From the NCBI GenBank assembly GCA_947311125.1, contig CAMZKI010000199.1:1-5611 (forward strand): DNA of 5,611 nt, in the 5' to 3' direction. Origin of the DNA: an uncultured Chlorobiota bacterium. Lineage in GTDB: Bacteria; Bacteroidota; Bacteroidia; Bacteroidales; JAADGE01. Below, piece by piece: positions 1 to 5,611 of the stretch. Within the stretch, counting starts at the first letter, position 1. Every line of letters starts with the position of its first letter. The notes under the pieces were generated by a model that was not told where the DNA came from, searched no databases, and was given only the letters and a program-made list of their open reading frames with translations. A program made the position numbers and the translations under genes.

Positions 1-205
1 CTCAGGGATAGAGACATCAGTGACAGGGGCAAGGATTCCTGTAGGAGTCGTGAGACAGGAGGAGCGGATGTATTTCCCGTCTTCTGGCTAGCGGAAGCGT
101 GTGAGAGCGATCAAGTCAAGTCAAGTCGAGGGGGGACAGAGTAGATTTCGAAGTCAGGGGTGGTTACAAACCATTTAATCCCTAGGGCCCCTGACTTCTG
201 AAATT
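1..205. other. GC-rich structured island, no convincing gene
   Basis: This stretch is roughly half G+C, while the rest of the window is strongly AT-rich. It has several self-complementary segments: 34-49 (7-bp stem with one G-T pair and a 2-base loop), 81-97 (6-bp stem, 5-base loop) and the large foldback at 145-204. A short tandem repeat, (TCAAG)x3 followed by TCGAG, lies at 111-130. One plus-strand frame is open from the window edge to a stop at 142-144, but its translation (47 codons, rich in Arg, Ser, Asp and Gly) resembles no family I know. The composition and hairpins fit a structured RNA, a group II intron fragment or an insertion-sequence end. I could not find a recognisable intron domain V, a transposase or a reverse transcriptase, so the identity stays open. 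Confidence 0.4.
145..204. repeat. Long imperfect inverted repeat with nested hairpin
   Basis: The arms 150-160 (GAAGTCAGGGG) and 188-198 (CCCCTGACTTC) pair perfectly over 11 bases. Beyond a single-base bulge at 199, five more pairs form (145-149 with 200-204), giving a stem of about 16 bp. Inside it are a small hairpin at 161-173 (TGGTT, loop ACA, AACCA) and an 8-base palindrome at 180-187 (CCCTAGGG) directly abutting the right arm. No T-run follows, so it is not a standard terminator. It could be a folded RNA domain, a REP-like unit or a transposon-end foldback. Confidence 0.6.
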
Positions 206-443
206 AATACTAAGTAGAGTTTTGACAGTAACTTCAAGAAAGTAAGAAATTGAAGTACAGTAGGAGATTAAAAAGAAGGGCAGACCCCTTTGCCGATAGC
301 TATTTAAGGTATCTTAATGAGAAAGAAAGAGAAAAAAGCGCCACTATGTTTATATTTTTTATTTTGTTTGTTTTTATACCAAGAAGGGGCAAGGGACCGA
401 GAGAGTGCTGTTTATTTTACTTTACTTAAATATCAAACATTTT
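206..443. other. Intergenic stretch without recognisable gene
   Basis: Base composition falls from the GC-richer island to AT-rich DNA. A 57-codon plus-strand ORF (317-490) begins with a basic run followed by a hydrophobic run. It has no family resemblance, and I do not call it a gene. The 10-mer AGGGGCAAGG at 385-394 is an exact copy of bases 25-34. No promoter, terminator or RNA gene is evident. Confidence 0.4.
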
Positions 444-635
444 TCAATTGTTTATCCATACATACTGTATATAGTAATGGGACTTCATGATTAATTTGTT
501 TTTATTATCTTTTTTGTTCTTATCAGCTTTGTTTTTTATTTCTGATTTATTTTTGTCGTTTTTTTCTTTTTTGTCGTTCATATTTTTTGTATTCTTATTA
601 ATATCTTTTTCTGAATTTAATTCTTTTTTGGCCAT
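444..635 (-). CDS. Doubtful lysine-rich small protein, 63 aa
   Basis: This is a small ORF of extreme composition: residues 2-48 are almost all Lys, Asn, Asp, Glu and Ser, with DKNK-type units, followed by a short tail rich in Tyr, Ile and Trp. No signal peptide, membrane segment or known domain is seen. A weak promoter can be drawn upstream on the same strand: TTTG at 706-709, a 22-base spacer, and TATGTTCG at 676-683, which is one base off TAnnTTTG and has a slightly long spacer. There is no clear ribosome binding site. The ORF may simply be a product of a T-rich tract; the opposite strand gives an equally low-complexity hydrophobic ORF. I cannot assign a function. Confidence 0.3.
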   Translation of the reverse strand: MAKKELNSEKDINKNTKNMNDKKEKNDKNKSEIKNKADKNKKDNKNKLIMKSHYYIQYVWINN

Positions 636-794
636 TTCTATACTATTTTATTTTTTAAACAGAAATTTCTCGAATCGAACATATCAAAATATTTGCCGGT
701 TATTTCAAACGGTCAAATTGTCATTAAAATAATTTAAAAAGGTAAAATCCCGTCAGTTATCTGTGTTTGTTACGGTATAGTTTTTGCCGAATTT

Positions 795-838
795 AAATCA
801 ATAATCATTTATCTTGTCAAAAAAAATCAATAATTATT
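795..838 (+). repeat. Pair of 15-base direct repeats upstream of the lipoprotein promoter
   Basis: AAATCAATAATCATT (795-809) and AAATCAATAATTATT (824-838) differ at one base, and their starts are 29 bases apart. They end just upstream of the -33 element of the lipoprotein promoter. Spaced direct repeats in this place could bind an activator or repressor, but AT-rich DNA makes chance repeats common. Confidence 0.35.
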
Positions 839-845
839 AATATTT

Positions 846-876
846 TTCGTTATTTTGTATGATATTCATATATTTG
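846..876 (+). promoter_or_regulatory. Bacteroidota-type promoter for the lipoprotein gene
   Basis: TATATTTG at 869-876 matches the TAnnTTTG -7 consensus exactly. TTCG at 846-849 lies 19 bases upstream, one base off the TTTG -33 element. Transcription would start near base 882, giving a leader of about 27 bases before the ATG at 910. Confidence 0.6.
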
Positions 877-909
877 AAACAGTAATACAGTAAAATTAAA
901 CCAGAAAAT

Positions 910-2496
910 ATGAAAAAAATAAGTTATTTAATATTGTTCATTGTTGTAATTTCATCTTGTAAATATGACGATAATCCTTATTCAATAATAAGAGAATTTG
1001 ACAGCGGCACGTATATAACCCCGGACGGTGTAGTAAAATACATAAGCGGAAGTCCGGACAGTCTGCTTGTTGTTACGGATAACTATGCTTTAATTGAAGA
1101 GAACATTTCTTATGTTAAAAAAAATGAGAGCGGAATGTTGGCGGACAGTATTTTAATATACGGACATGTTTACTCTAAAGCTCCTAATCCGGTAGTTTGC
1201 GGCTATGATTCGGTAGATAAAATAGATTTGATGGCAAGACTTGCAAAAAACTCAAATATATATTTTAACGGAAGTTCCGAGCCTGAAAGCTTTATTACAT
1301 CGGATGATTTGGACAGGGGGTTGACATTTAAAAGCGGTTTCGGGCTGCATTACGAAACCCCTTATTATGTTCGCTCTTTTGTCGTAACGGGAAAATTTGT
1401 CGGAGGAAAGCCGGAGTATAAAGATATTGCATATAACCAAAAAGTATTGGAATTTACAACAGACAGCCCTGTTGACTTATGGGTAGGAGGAGATATGCAG
1501 GAAGCTCCTGCAGACTTTCCGGATTTACAGTTCAGAGGAGGAACGGCTTTTACTTATGACGGTTATTTGTTTGTAGCACAAGGACATGATGAAGGACCTC
1601 TGGGCACCTCAATAGAAATATACAGATATGATCCGGCATCTAATACTTGGGACAATCCTTACATATCCAAACCTGTATCTATTAACTTTACAAATGCAGT
1701 TTCTTTTGTTATTAAAGACGTTAAGCTAAATAATATTGAATATGATTGTGTTTATATAGGTCTCGGAATTACAGATGACCCGAATGAAGCAAATGTTGAG
1801 TTTTACAGATTAAATTTAGAGAAAAATACAAATTTACCCATAGGGGAATGGGGAGAGTGGGAAGACATTACTTCTGCATTTGATGCTCAGCCGTATCCGG
1901 GGTTGGGAGTTGAGGATGCAATTGCTTTTTCAATAAACGGTATAGGATATGTCGGATTAGGAACAACAGGTTTTTCAAATGATGTTACTCCTTGGTTTTT
2001 TAAATATGATCCTGAGGATATAGGTGCCGGACATTCAAAAGGGACATGGACACCAATTGCTGATTTTCCGGGAGGACCGAGAACCAAAGCCGTAACCTTT
2101 ACAATAGGAGATAACGTATATGTTGCATGCGGAATGGATAATGACGGTAATTATAAAAACGATTTATGGATGTGCAGACAAACAACCGGAGATAATTTAA
2201 GTTGGGTACAAAGAGCTCCGTTTCCCGGAACTCCGAGAATAGATGCCGTAGGATTTGCAATAGGTGAAAACGGTTATATAGGAACCGGATTAGATGCCGA
2301 CTCCGTAAGGTCTGATTTTTGGAGATATAATCCTTTTATTAATCAATGGGACCAAAGAGCATTTTTCGGGGGCGAACCGAGATATGAAGCAGTAGGAGGC
2401 GGAATAGAGCTAAGCAACGGCGATTTTCGCGGATATATAGGTACCGGATGGGACGGAACAAATTATTTTAGTGATTTTTGGCACTACAGACCGTAA
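910..2496 (+). CDS. Surface lipoprotein with Fn3-like and Kelch-type propeller domains, 528 aa
   Basis: The protein starts with a lipoprotein signal peptide: basic MKK, a hydrophobic core at residues 4-14 and a lipobox ending at Cys17. The residues that follow (CKYDDN) resemble the acidic export signal that sends Bacteroidota lipoproteins to the cell surface. Residues about 50-190 look like a beta-sandwich of the Fn3 type (YYVRSFV at 152-158, then EFTTD at 181-185), a common pattern in this phylum. Residues about 209-528 contain six Kelch-like repeats, starting near 209, 261, 335, 392, 444 and 492. Each has a Y-[IV]-G-x-G type strand, and most have an F-W-x-Y-[ND]-P strand and a Trp. Together they suggest a six-bladed beta-propeller, probably for ligand or protein binding; I see no catalytic motif. 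The start is supported by the signal peptide and the promoter just upstream. The barrel gene begins 53 bases downstream and is probably co-transcribed. The exact ligand is unknown. Confidence 0.9.
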   Translation: MKKISYLILFIVVISSCKYDDNPYSIIREFDSGTYITPDGVVKYISGSPDSLLVVTDNYALIEENISYVKKNESGMLADSILIYGHVYSKAPNPVVCGYDSVDKIDLMARLAKNSNIYFNGSSEPESFITSDDLDRGLTFKSGFGLHYETPYYVRSFVVTGKFVGGKPEYKDIAYNQKVLEFTTDSPVDLWVGGDMQEAPADFPDLQFRGGTAFTYDGYLFVAQGHDEGPLGTSIEIYRYDPASNTWDNPYISKPVSINFTNAVSFVIKDVKLNNIEYDCVYIGLGITDDPNEANVEFYRLNLEKNTNLPIGEWGEWEDITSAFDAQPYPGLGVEDAIAFSINGIGYVGLGTTGFSNDVTPWFFKYDPEDIGAGHSKGTWTPIADFPGGPRTKAVTFTIGDNVYVACGMDNDGNYKNDLWMCRQTTGDNLSWVQRAPFPGTPRIDAVGFAIGENGYIGTGLDADSVRSDFWRYNPFINQWDQRAFFGGEPRYEAVGGGIELSNGDFRGYIGTGWDGTNYFSDFWHYRP

Positions 2497-2549
2497 TTCA
2501 GTTGAAAGTTTATAAAGTTAAAAAGTAAAAAAACAGAAAAAAATAAGAC

Positions 2550-3344
2550 ATGAAGAAGTCATTTTTAATAATTTCAATATTTATTTTATCGGCAAGCACG
2601 GTTTTTGCCCAATGGGACAGCGAATATGATTATTTCTCTCTGAAATTCGGAGCTGTTAATACTATTTTTACCGATCAGCCTGACACTTTAGTGAATAAGA
2701 TGTTGGTAGCCAAAAACGGTTATGACCAATACAGGCTTTTCCCCGATACAGGCTTTAATTTTAATTATGTACCGGGATATTACGCCTCTTTTATTTATAA
2801 TCACGACCTTAAGAATAATAATGCCGGAGTATCTCTCGGTATTGATTACAGGATGTACGGAACAGCAGCAAATTATTATACCGAATCGATACCTTCTTAT
2901 ACTTACAGAGAGGTTTATAAAGTTGCTCAAATTTCAATTCCTGCTTATATTCGTTACGGAAAGAAATTTTATGAAACACAAAAATATGTTTACGGCGGGT
3001 TCTCATTCAATTATAATTTGTCTGCATTTATAAGTGAAACAGTAAGTTATACAGAAGCAGGAAAAACGGTTGAAGTTGACAGAGATGCTCTTAAAACGAG
3101 CAATGTTTCGCTAATAGGCGGTTTTAATTTTATGTTTTTCAATTTTGAAGCAAATTATGTTTTAGGAGGTTTTCTGAGTAAAGATTATACTATGGACTTG
3201 GCTGACGGAACAACTATAACACCTTATGAAGGACAGCCCGGCGGTGCTTTTTTTATAAAAACAGGTCTGACATTGCCGCTTAACAGTTGGACCCCGAGAA
3301 AGATTTATGCTATAGAAATGTGGTTCAGAAGATTGCTGAAATAA
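2550..3344 (+). CDS. Outer-membrane beta-barrel protein, PorT-like, 264 aa
   Basis: A Sec signal peptide covers residues 1-20 (MKK, a hydrophobic stretch, then cleavage after VFA before Gln21). The mature part is made of alternating polar and aromatic/hydrophobic strands with Gly- and Asn-rich turns, for example around residues 70-90, 125-160 and 185-205. This is typical of the small 8- to 10-stranded barrels of the PorT / OMP_b-brl families in Bacteroidota, and the length (about 245 mature residues) fits. The C-terminus is not the usual terminal Phe; it ends in a basic tail (RRLLK). The gap to the lipoprotein gene is 53 bases with no clear promoter, so one transcript is likely. A functional pairing with that surface lipoprotein is an inference. 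A strong hairpin terminator begins at the stop codon. The exact family is uncertain, since such barrels diverge quickly. Confidence 0.8.
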   Translation: MKKSFLIISIFILSASTVFAQWDSEYDYFSLKFGAVNTIFTDQPDTLVNKMLVAKNGYDQYRLFPDTGFNFNYVPGYYASFIYNHDLKNNNAGVSLGIDYRMYGTAANYYTESIPSYTYREVYKVAQISIPAYIRYGKKFYETQKYVYGGFSFNYNLSAFISETVSYTEAGKTVEVDRDALKTSNVSLIGGFNFMFFNFEANYVLGGFLSKDYTMDLADGTTITPYEGQPGGAFFIKTGLTLPLNSWTPRKIYAIEMWFRRLLK

Positions 3345-3384
3345 TAAAAAAAAGAGGTTTTTAAACCTCTTTTTTTTATTATTT
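3339..3384. terminator. Bidirectional terminator, perfect 22-base inverted repeat
   Basis: The arms 3339-3360 and 3363-3384 are exact reverse complements around a 2-base centre. The core is AGAGGTTT / AAACCTCT, flanked on one side by eight A and on the other by eight T. Read in either direction this gives a stem followed by a U-tract, so it can end both the barrel transcript and the converging clpS transcript. The arms include the stop codon of the barrel gene (3342-3344) and reach the first base of the clpS stop codon (3384-3386). Confidence 0.9.
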
Positions 3385-3665
3385 TATTCGATAGTTGCTT
3401 TTAAGTCTCTTTTCCTGAGTTGTGTCATCATAGGTTTTAAGAAGCTGTAACTTCCTTTTTTTACATCGGCTTTTCCCTTGTAATGAACTAAATATGTGCA
3501 TTGAACGGCTTGTTCTTCTTCGTGTTTGCAAATGTCTATAAGAGCATCAATGACATAGTCAAAAGTGTGATAATCATCGTTATAAAGAATGAGATGTTTA
3601 TTGTTTGAGTTTAAAACATCAGTTATTTCTTTTTCTGCGTTATATGTTTTTTCCTTTTTACTCAT
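3384..3665 (-). CDS. clpS: ATP-dependent Clp protease adaptor ClpS, 93 aa
   Basis: ClpS is a cytoplasmic adaptor that hands N-degron substrates to the Clp AAA+ unfoldase. Residues about 22-92 match the ClpS fold. YNDDY at 28-32 holds the Asn-Asp-Asp of the N-degron pocket, and VHYKG at 60-64 corresponds to VHEKG, whose His contacts the substrate's N-terminal amine. Residues 67-92 form the C-terminal strand-helix-strand region. The length is usual for Bacteroidota ClpS. I chose the ATG at 3665: an in-frame TTG at 3692 would add nine residues, but it overlaps the promoter's -7 box, so it cannot lie on the transcript from that promoter. The gene lies 41 bases downstream of the SPOR gene on the same strand and ends in the shared terminator. 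No clp unfoldase gene is in the window. Confidence 0.93.
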   Translation of the reverse strand: MSKKEKTYNAEKEITDVLNSNNKHLILYNDDYHTFDYVIDALIDICKHEEEQAVQCTYLVHYKGKADVKKGSYSFLKPMMTQLRKRDLKATIE

Positions 3666-3689
3666 AACCGGAATGAAAAAAGATTTCTG

Positions 3690-3723
3690 CAAAAATACAA
3701 CTTTTTTTATTTATTTTTCAAAA
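3690..3723 (-). promoter_or_regulatory. Bacteroidota-type promoter for clpS
   Basis: On the minus strand, TTTTG at 3719-3723 is followed after 21 bases by TATTTTTG at 3690-3697, an exact match to TAnnTTTG. The -33 element lies inside the last codons of the SPOR gene, and the -7 box lies in the 41-base gap. The leader would be only about 18 bases, so clpS can be expressed apart from the gene upstream. Confidence 0.65.
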
Positions 3724-5515
3724 TTTCAATTGCTTCGGCGGCACTTATTTTAATTCCGCCTTTGAAAGCGATTACAAATCCGTCAAAATTCATAGTTTTT
3801 ATCTCTTTTTTCAGGTTTGCGGCTTCTTTGTATGTTTTAAATTTTCCTATTGTGTATAGGAATAATCCTCCGTCAAGTTGTTTTACGTTTATTGTATATT
3901 TGTCGTTAAGTTCACCGAATTCCTGCATTTCCGCATCGTTTAACCTGTGCGAAAATGCACCTATTTGTACCGAGAACCAAATATTATCTTTATCGGCAGT
4001 ATTGATACTATTTTTATTTTCTGATTTTTTTATTTCTGCGGCTTGGCTTAAACTTATTCTTTTTCCGTGGTTGTAAGCAACCGTAAAGACTCCTTCGTAT
4101 CCCTTATTTTTCAACATATTTCCGGCTTTTTTTGCTTCTTCATAGGTTGAATACGGTCCGGATAAGTATTTATGGGTACTTTTATTATTTTCATAAATGA
4201 TATTCGGGACACCCGGAAAATCAGATTTTTGTTTAGGTGAAGAGAAGTTGCCGAGTTGAACACAGTAGACGAGTCCGTTAAATTCGGATATTTCTTTTAT
4301 GCCTGTTCCGGATGTGTTGATGTTGTTATTTTGAATATTATTGTTTTCGATATTGTTGTTTTCATATGCTTTACCCGTCAGTAAAGACATTTCTCTTGCT
4401 TCGGTTTTTTCAAATTCGTCTGTTCTTACGATTTTTGAGATTCCGTAAGTTGCCGATTTTTTTACGCCGTTTTCAAACGCTACTATAAACGGGTCTGTAA
4501 GTCCTTTTCTTTTTATTTTGTTTAGAACATATTCTGCTGCTTTGTAGCTCCGGTATTCTCCGAGAAAAAATCTTCTGTAAGGGTTGTTTTTAAATGTATC
4601 AAAACTTATCGGAGAATATTTTCCGTATGTTTTAAGCGGAAGTAATCCTTTAAATAATCCTACCTGAACTTTAAAAATTATTCCTTTTTTTGCTTTAAGC
4701 GGGACAGGCTTAGGGTTGTATTTTGAGTAAACAAATGAGCCGGCATAGTTATATTTCAGACCTTCCGAAACACTGTTGTCATTTGTTTTTACGTTGTTAT
4801 CAACTATGTCTGTTTTTTTTACGGGCTTATCAAAATATATGCTGAAAGCATTTTCCTGTTCCTGAACTGCCGAAAGTTCTGTTTGCACGGCATCCATTAT
4901 TTGTATGTATTTATTGGATTTATGTCCCGAATAGAAGTTCGCTTTATGATATGTTTTTAAAGCATCCGAATGAAACTTTTCGGCATTTATTTCGTGTTTT
5001 TTTGCTTCGTTAATTTTGTCAGATGTTTTTGCCTTTGGTAAATATTTGGCATAAACTTCATACTTAGTTTTATTTGCATTAAAATATAAGTCAGCGGCTT
5101 TAATCATTTTTTCAAACAATACTTCTTCTAAGCCTGATGCCATCTTACTTTTCATATCTTTTTCGTATTCGTCTTCCGCAAGTTCAGCTTCAGTTCTTAT
5201 TTTATCAATTTTAGAGTAATCATTATCTACATCTTTCATTATGTTATCGGCATAATTCTTTTTGTCTTTTGCATCTGCCAGCAGTGAAATGTCTTCATCG
5301 CTCATATTTAACTTTCCGATAATTAAATCTTCTTTAGATTCATATATATTAGGGTCGTTTTCGGGGGAATAATTATTTTCTGTCTTATTTTCGGTTATTG
5401 TCTCTTTTATCTCTTTTGTATCGTTTTCGTTTGTTTCCGGTTGAGTATTATCTTCTTTTTTTGTTTTTGTAACATCAATAACCTCGCCTTCGACAAACAC
5501 CTTGAAGCAATTCAT
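3707..5515 (-). CDS. Protein with helical N-region and three SPOR domains, N-terminus disrupted
   Basis: Three SPOR-like repeats fill the C-terminal half: residues about 279-355, 414-492 and 511-592. Each opens with VQ[VLI]G-x-F (283-288, 419-424, 516-521), has a G-x-[YF] strand in the middle (GEY 319, GPY 453, GKF 557) and ends with an F-[ITV]-[VI]-A-[FY]...G strand. SPOR domains in well-studied proteins bind peptidoglycan lacking stem peptides, so an envelope location is likely. Residues about 75-225 are charged, Ala/Lys/Glu-rich helices, possibly TPR-like or coiled coil; 20-60 is an acidic Asn/Thr/Glu linker; 385-400 is an Asn-rich linker from a 15-base tandem repeat. The ATG at 5515 is only the first in frame, and the frame stays open to the window edge. 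Residues 1-10 (MNCFKVFVEG) are unlike the rest and lie antisense to a better plus-strand reading frame, so the authentic N-terminus, and any signal peptide, is missing. Genuine coding probably starts within EVIDVTKTKK, near 5485. No promoter is visible. Confidence 0.8.
   Translation of the reverse strand: MNCFKVFVEGEVIDVTKTKKEDNTQPETNENDTKEIKETITENKTENNYSPENDPNIYESKEDLIIGKLNMSDEDISLLADAKDKKNYADNIMKDVDNDYSKIDKIRTEAELAEDEYEKDMKSKMASGLEEVLFEKMIKAADLYFNANKTKYEVYAKYLPKAKTSDKINEAKKHEINAEKFHSDALKTYHKANFYSGHKSNKYIQIMDAVQTELSAVQEQENAFSIYFDKPVKKTDIVDNNVKTNDNSVSEGLKYNYAGSFVYSKYNPKPVPLKAKKGIIFKVQVGLFKGLLPLKTYGKYSPISFDTFKNNPYRRFFLGEYRSYKAAEYVLNKIKRKGLTDPFIVAFENGVKKSATYGISKIVRTDEFEKTEAREMSLLTGKAYENNNIENNNIQNNNINTSGTGIKEISEFNGLVYCVQLGNFSSPKQKSDFPGVPNIIYENNKSTHKYLSGPYSTYEEAKKAGNMLKNKGYEGVFTVAYNHGKRISLSQAAEIKKSENKNSINTADKDNIWFSVQIGAFSHRLNDAEMQEFGELNDKYTINVKQLDGGLFLYTIGKFKTYKEAANLKKEIKTMNFDGFVIAFKGGIKISAAEAIEILKNK
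4319..4363 (-). repeat. Three 15-base tandem units encoding an Asn-rich linker
   Basis: Units at 4319-4333, 4334-4348 and 4349-4363 are imperfect copies. On the minus strand they encode NNNI repeats separated by Glu, Gln or Asn (residues about 386-400), between the first and second SPOR domains of the large protein. This is a flexible spacer that could vary in copy number by slippage. Confidence 0.75.
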
Positions 5516-5611
5516 AATCAGGAAATTGCATTCGCCATATATATGAATGACCCGGACATTATTTACGACGAAAGGAAAGACGAGGTTATTGATGTTACAA
5601 AAACAAAAAAA
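5456..5611. repeat. Perfect 31-base inverted repeat flanking 94 bases, reaching the window end
   Basis: Bases 5456-5486 are the exact reverse complement of 5581-5611. Pairing stops at 5487/5580 on the inner side. On the outer side it runs to the last base available, so the repeat may be longer. Each arm encodes EVIDVTKTKK in its own orientation. It is either a foldback chimera or the border of an invertible segment. Confidence 0.95.
5486..5611 (+). CDS. Partial inverted coding segment, likely the missing upstream part of the SPOR protein
   Basis: The plus strand is open for 42 codons to the window end, with codon choice like that of the real genes. It reads AFDK, then HLEAIHNQEIAFAIYMNDP (5498-5554), then DIIYDERKD and EVIDVTKTKK (5582-5611). 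The last ten residues equal residues 11-20 of the minus-strand SPOR ORF. The segment at 5498-5554 matches residues 213-231 of that ORF (ELSAVQEQENAFSIYFDKP) at 9 of 19 positions, as an internal repeat of its helical module would. I infer that this is the authentic coding sequence that precedes EVIDVTKTKK in the same gene, present here in inverted orientation. It has no start of its own that I trust (an ATG occurs at 5543) and no stop. A separate divergent paralogue is the alternative. Confidence 0.55.

Noticed and set aside
1..144. Open plus-strand frame from the window edge, as the end of a gene
   Set aside because: It is only 47 codons with no recognisable motif, and it overlaps RNA-like hairpins. 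A truncated gene cannot be excluded but is not supported.
1..443. CRISPR array, tRNA or rRNA in the 5' region
   Set aside because: There is no regular repeat-spacer pattern, no cloverleaf with a T-loop motif and no rRNA-like conserved stretch.
317..490. 57-codon plus-strand ORF with a basic start and hydrophobic stretch
   Set aside because: It resembles no known family, has no promoter and lies in low-complexity T-rich DNA. The weak AAGG at 306-309 upstream is not enough to call a gene.
487..732. 81-codon plus-strand hydrophobic ORF
   Set aside because: It is almost entirely Phe, Leu, Ile and Ser from a T-rich tract opposite the Lys-rich ORF, with no sign of coding selection.
2688..3033. 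Overlapping ORFs on both strands inside the barrel gene
   Set aside because: They are shadows of the real frame at 2550-3344, which has a signal peptide and barrel-like strands.
3666..3692. Nine-residue N-terminal extension of ClpS from a TTG codon
   Set aside because: The TTG overlaps the -7 box of the predicted clpS promoter, and ClpS homologues do not need the extension.
5487..5611. Upstream extension of the minus-strand SPOR ORF to the window edge as real N-terminus
   Set aside because: The translation is rich in Cys, Val, Ile and Phe and unlike the rest of the protein. The opposite strand gives a sequence that matches the protein's own helical module.

Overview
The window looks like AT-rich DNA from a member of the Bacteroidota. 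The evidence is: promoters matching the TTTG / TAnnTTTG pattern of that phylum; few Shine-Dalgarno-like sites; a lipoprotein whose lipobox cysteine is followed by an acidic stretch typical of surface lipoproteins there; a PorT-like small outer-membrane barrel; a ClpS of the Bacteroidota type; and a protein with several SPOR domains. Species cannot be named from this.

Layout. Bases 1-205 are a GC-richer island (about half G+C) with several inverted repeats. The largest is a long stem spanning 145-204. The island has no convincing gene, and it may be a structured RNA or a mobile-element remnant. Bases 206-443 hold nothing I can name. At 444-635 (minus) there is a doubtful lysine-rich small ORF. 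Bases 636-909 are AT-rich upstream DNA with a pair of 15-base direct repeats and a good promoter. Next come two plus-strand genes that are probably one transcript: a surface lipoprotein with an Fn3-like domain and a six-bladed Kelch-type propeller (910-2496), and an outer-membrane beta-barrel protein (2550-3344). A perfectly symmetrical terminator (3339-3384) separates them from two minus-strand genes read towards it: clpS (3384-3665, with its own promoter) and, upstream of it, a large protein with three SPOR domains (3707-5515).

The most striking feature is the right end. Bases 5456-5486 and 5581-5611 are a perfect 31-base inverted repeat, and the second arm runs to the last base of the window. 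Both arms encode the same peptide, EVIDVTKTKK, in opposite orientations. The 94 bases between them read as convincing protein on the plus strand, and that protein resembles a segment inside the SPOR protein itself. The first ten residues of the minus-strand ORF are therefore probably antisense of its real upstream coding sequence. Either the sequence folds back on itself here (a chimeric or assembly artefact), or there is an invertible segment inside the gene. Inverting the 94-base segment restores a continuous reading frame.

Functionally, the lipoprotein and barrel suggest a cell-surface module, the SPOR protein an envelope or peptidoglycan-associated factor, and ClpS cytoplasmic protein quality control. 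Nothing shows that these act together.
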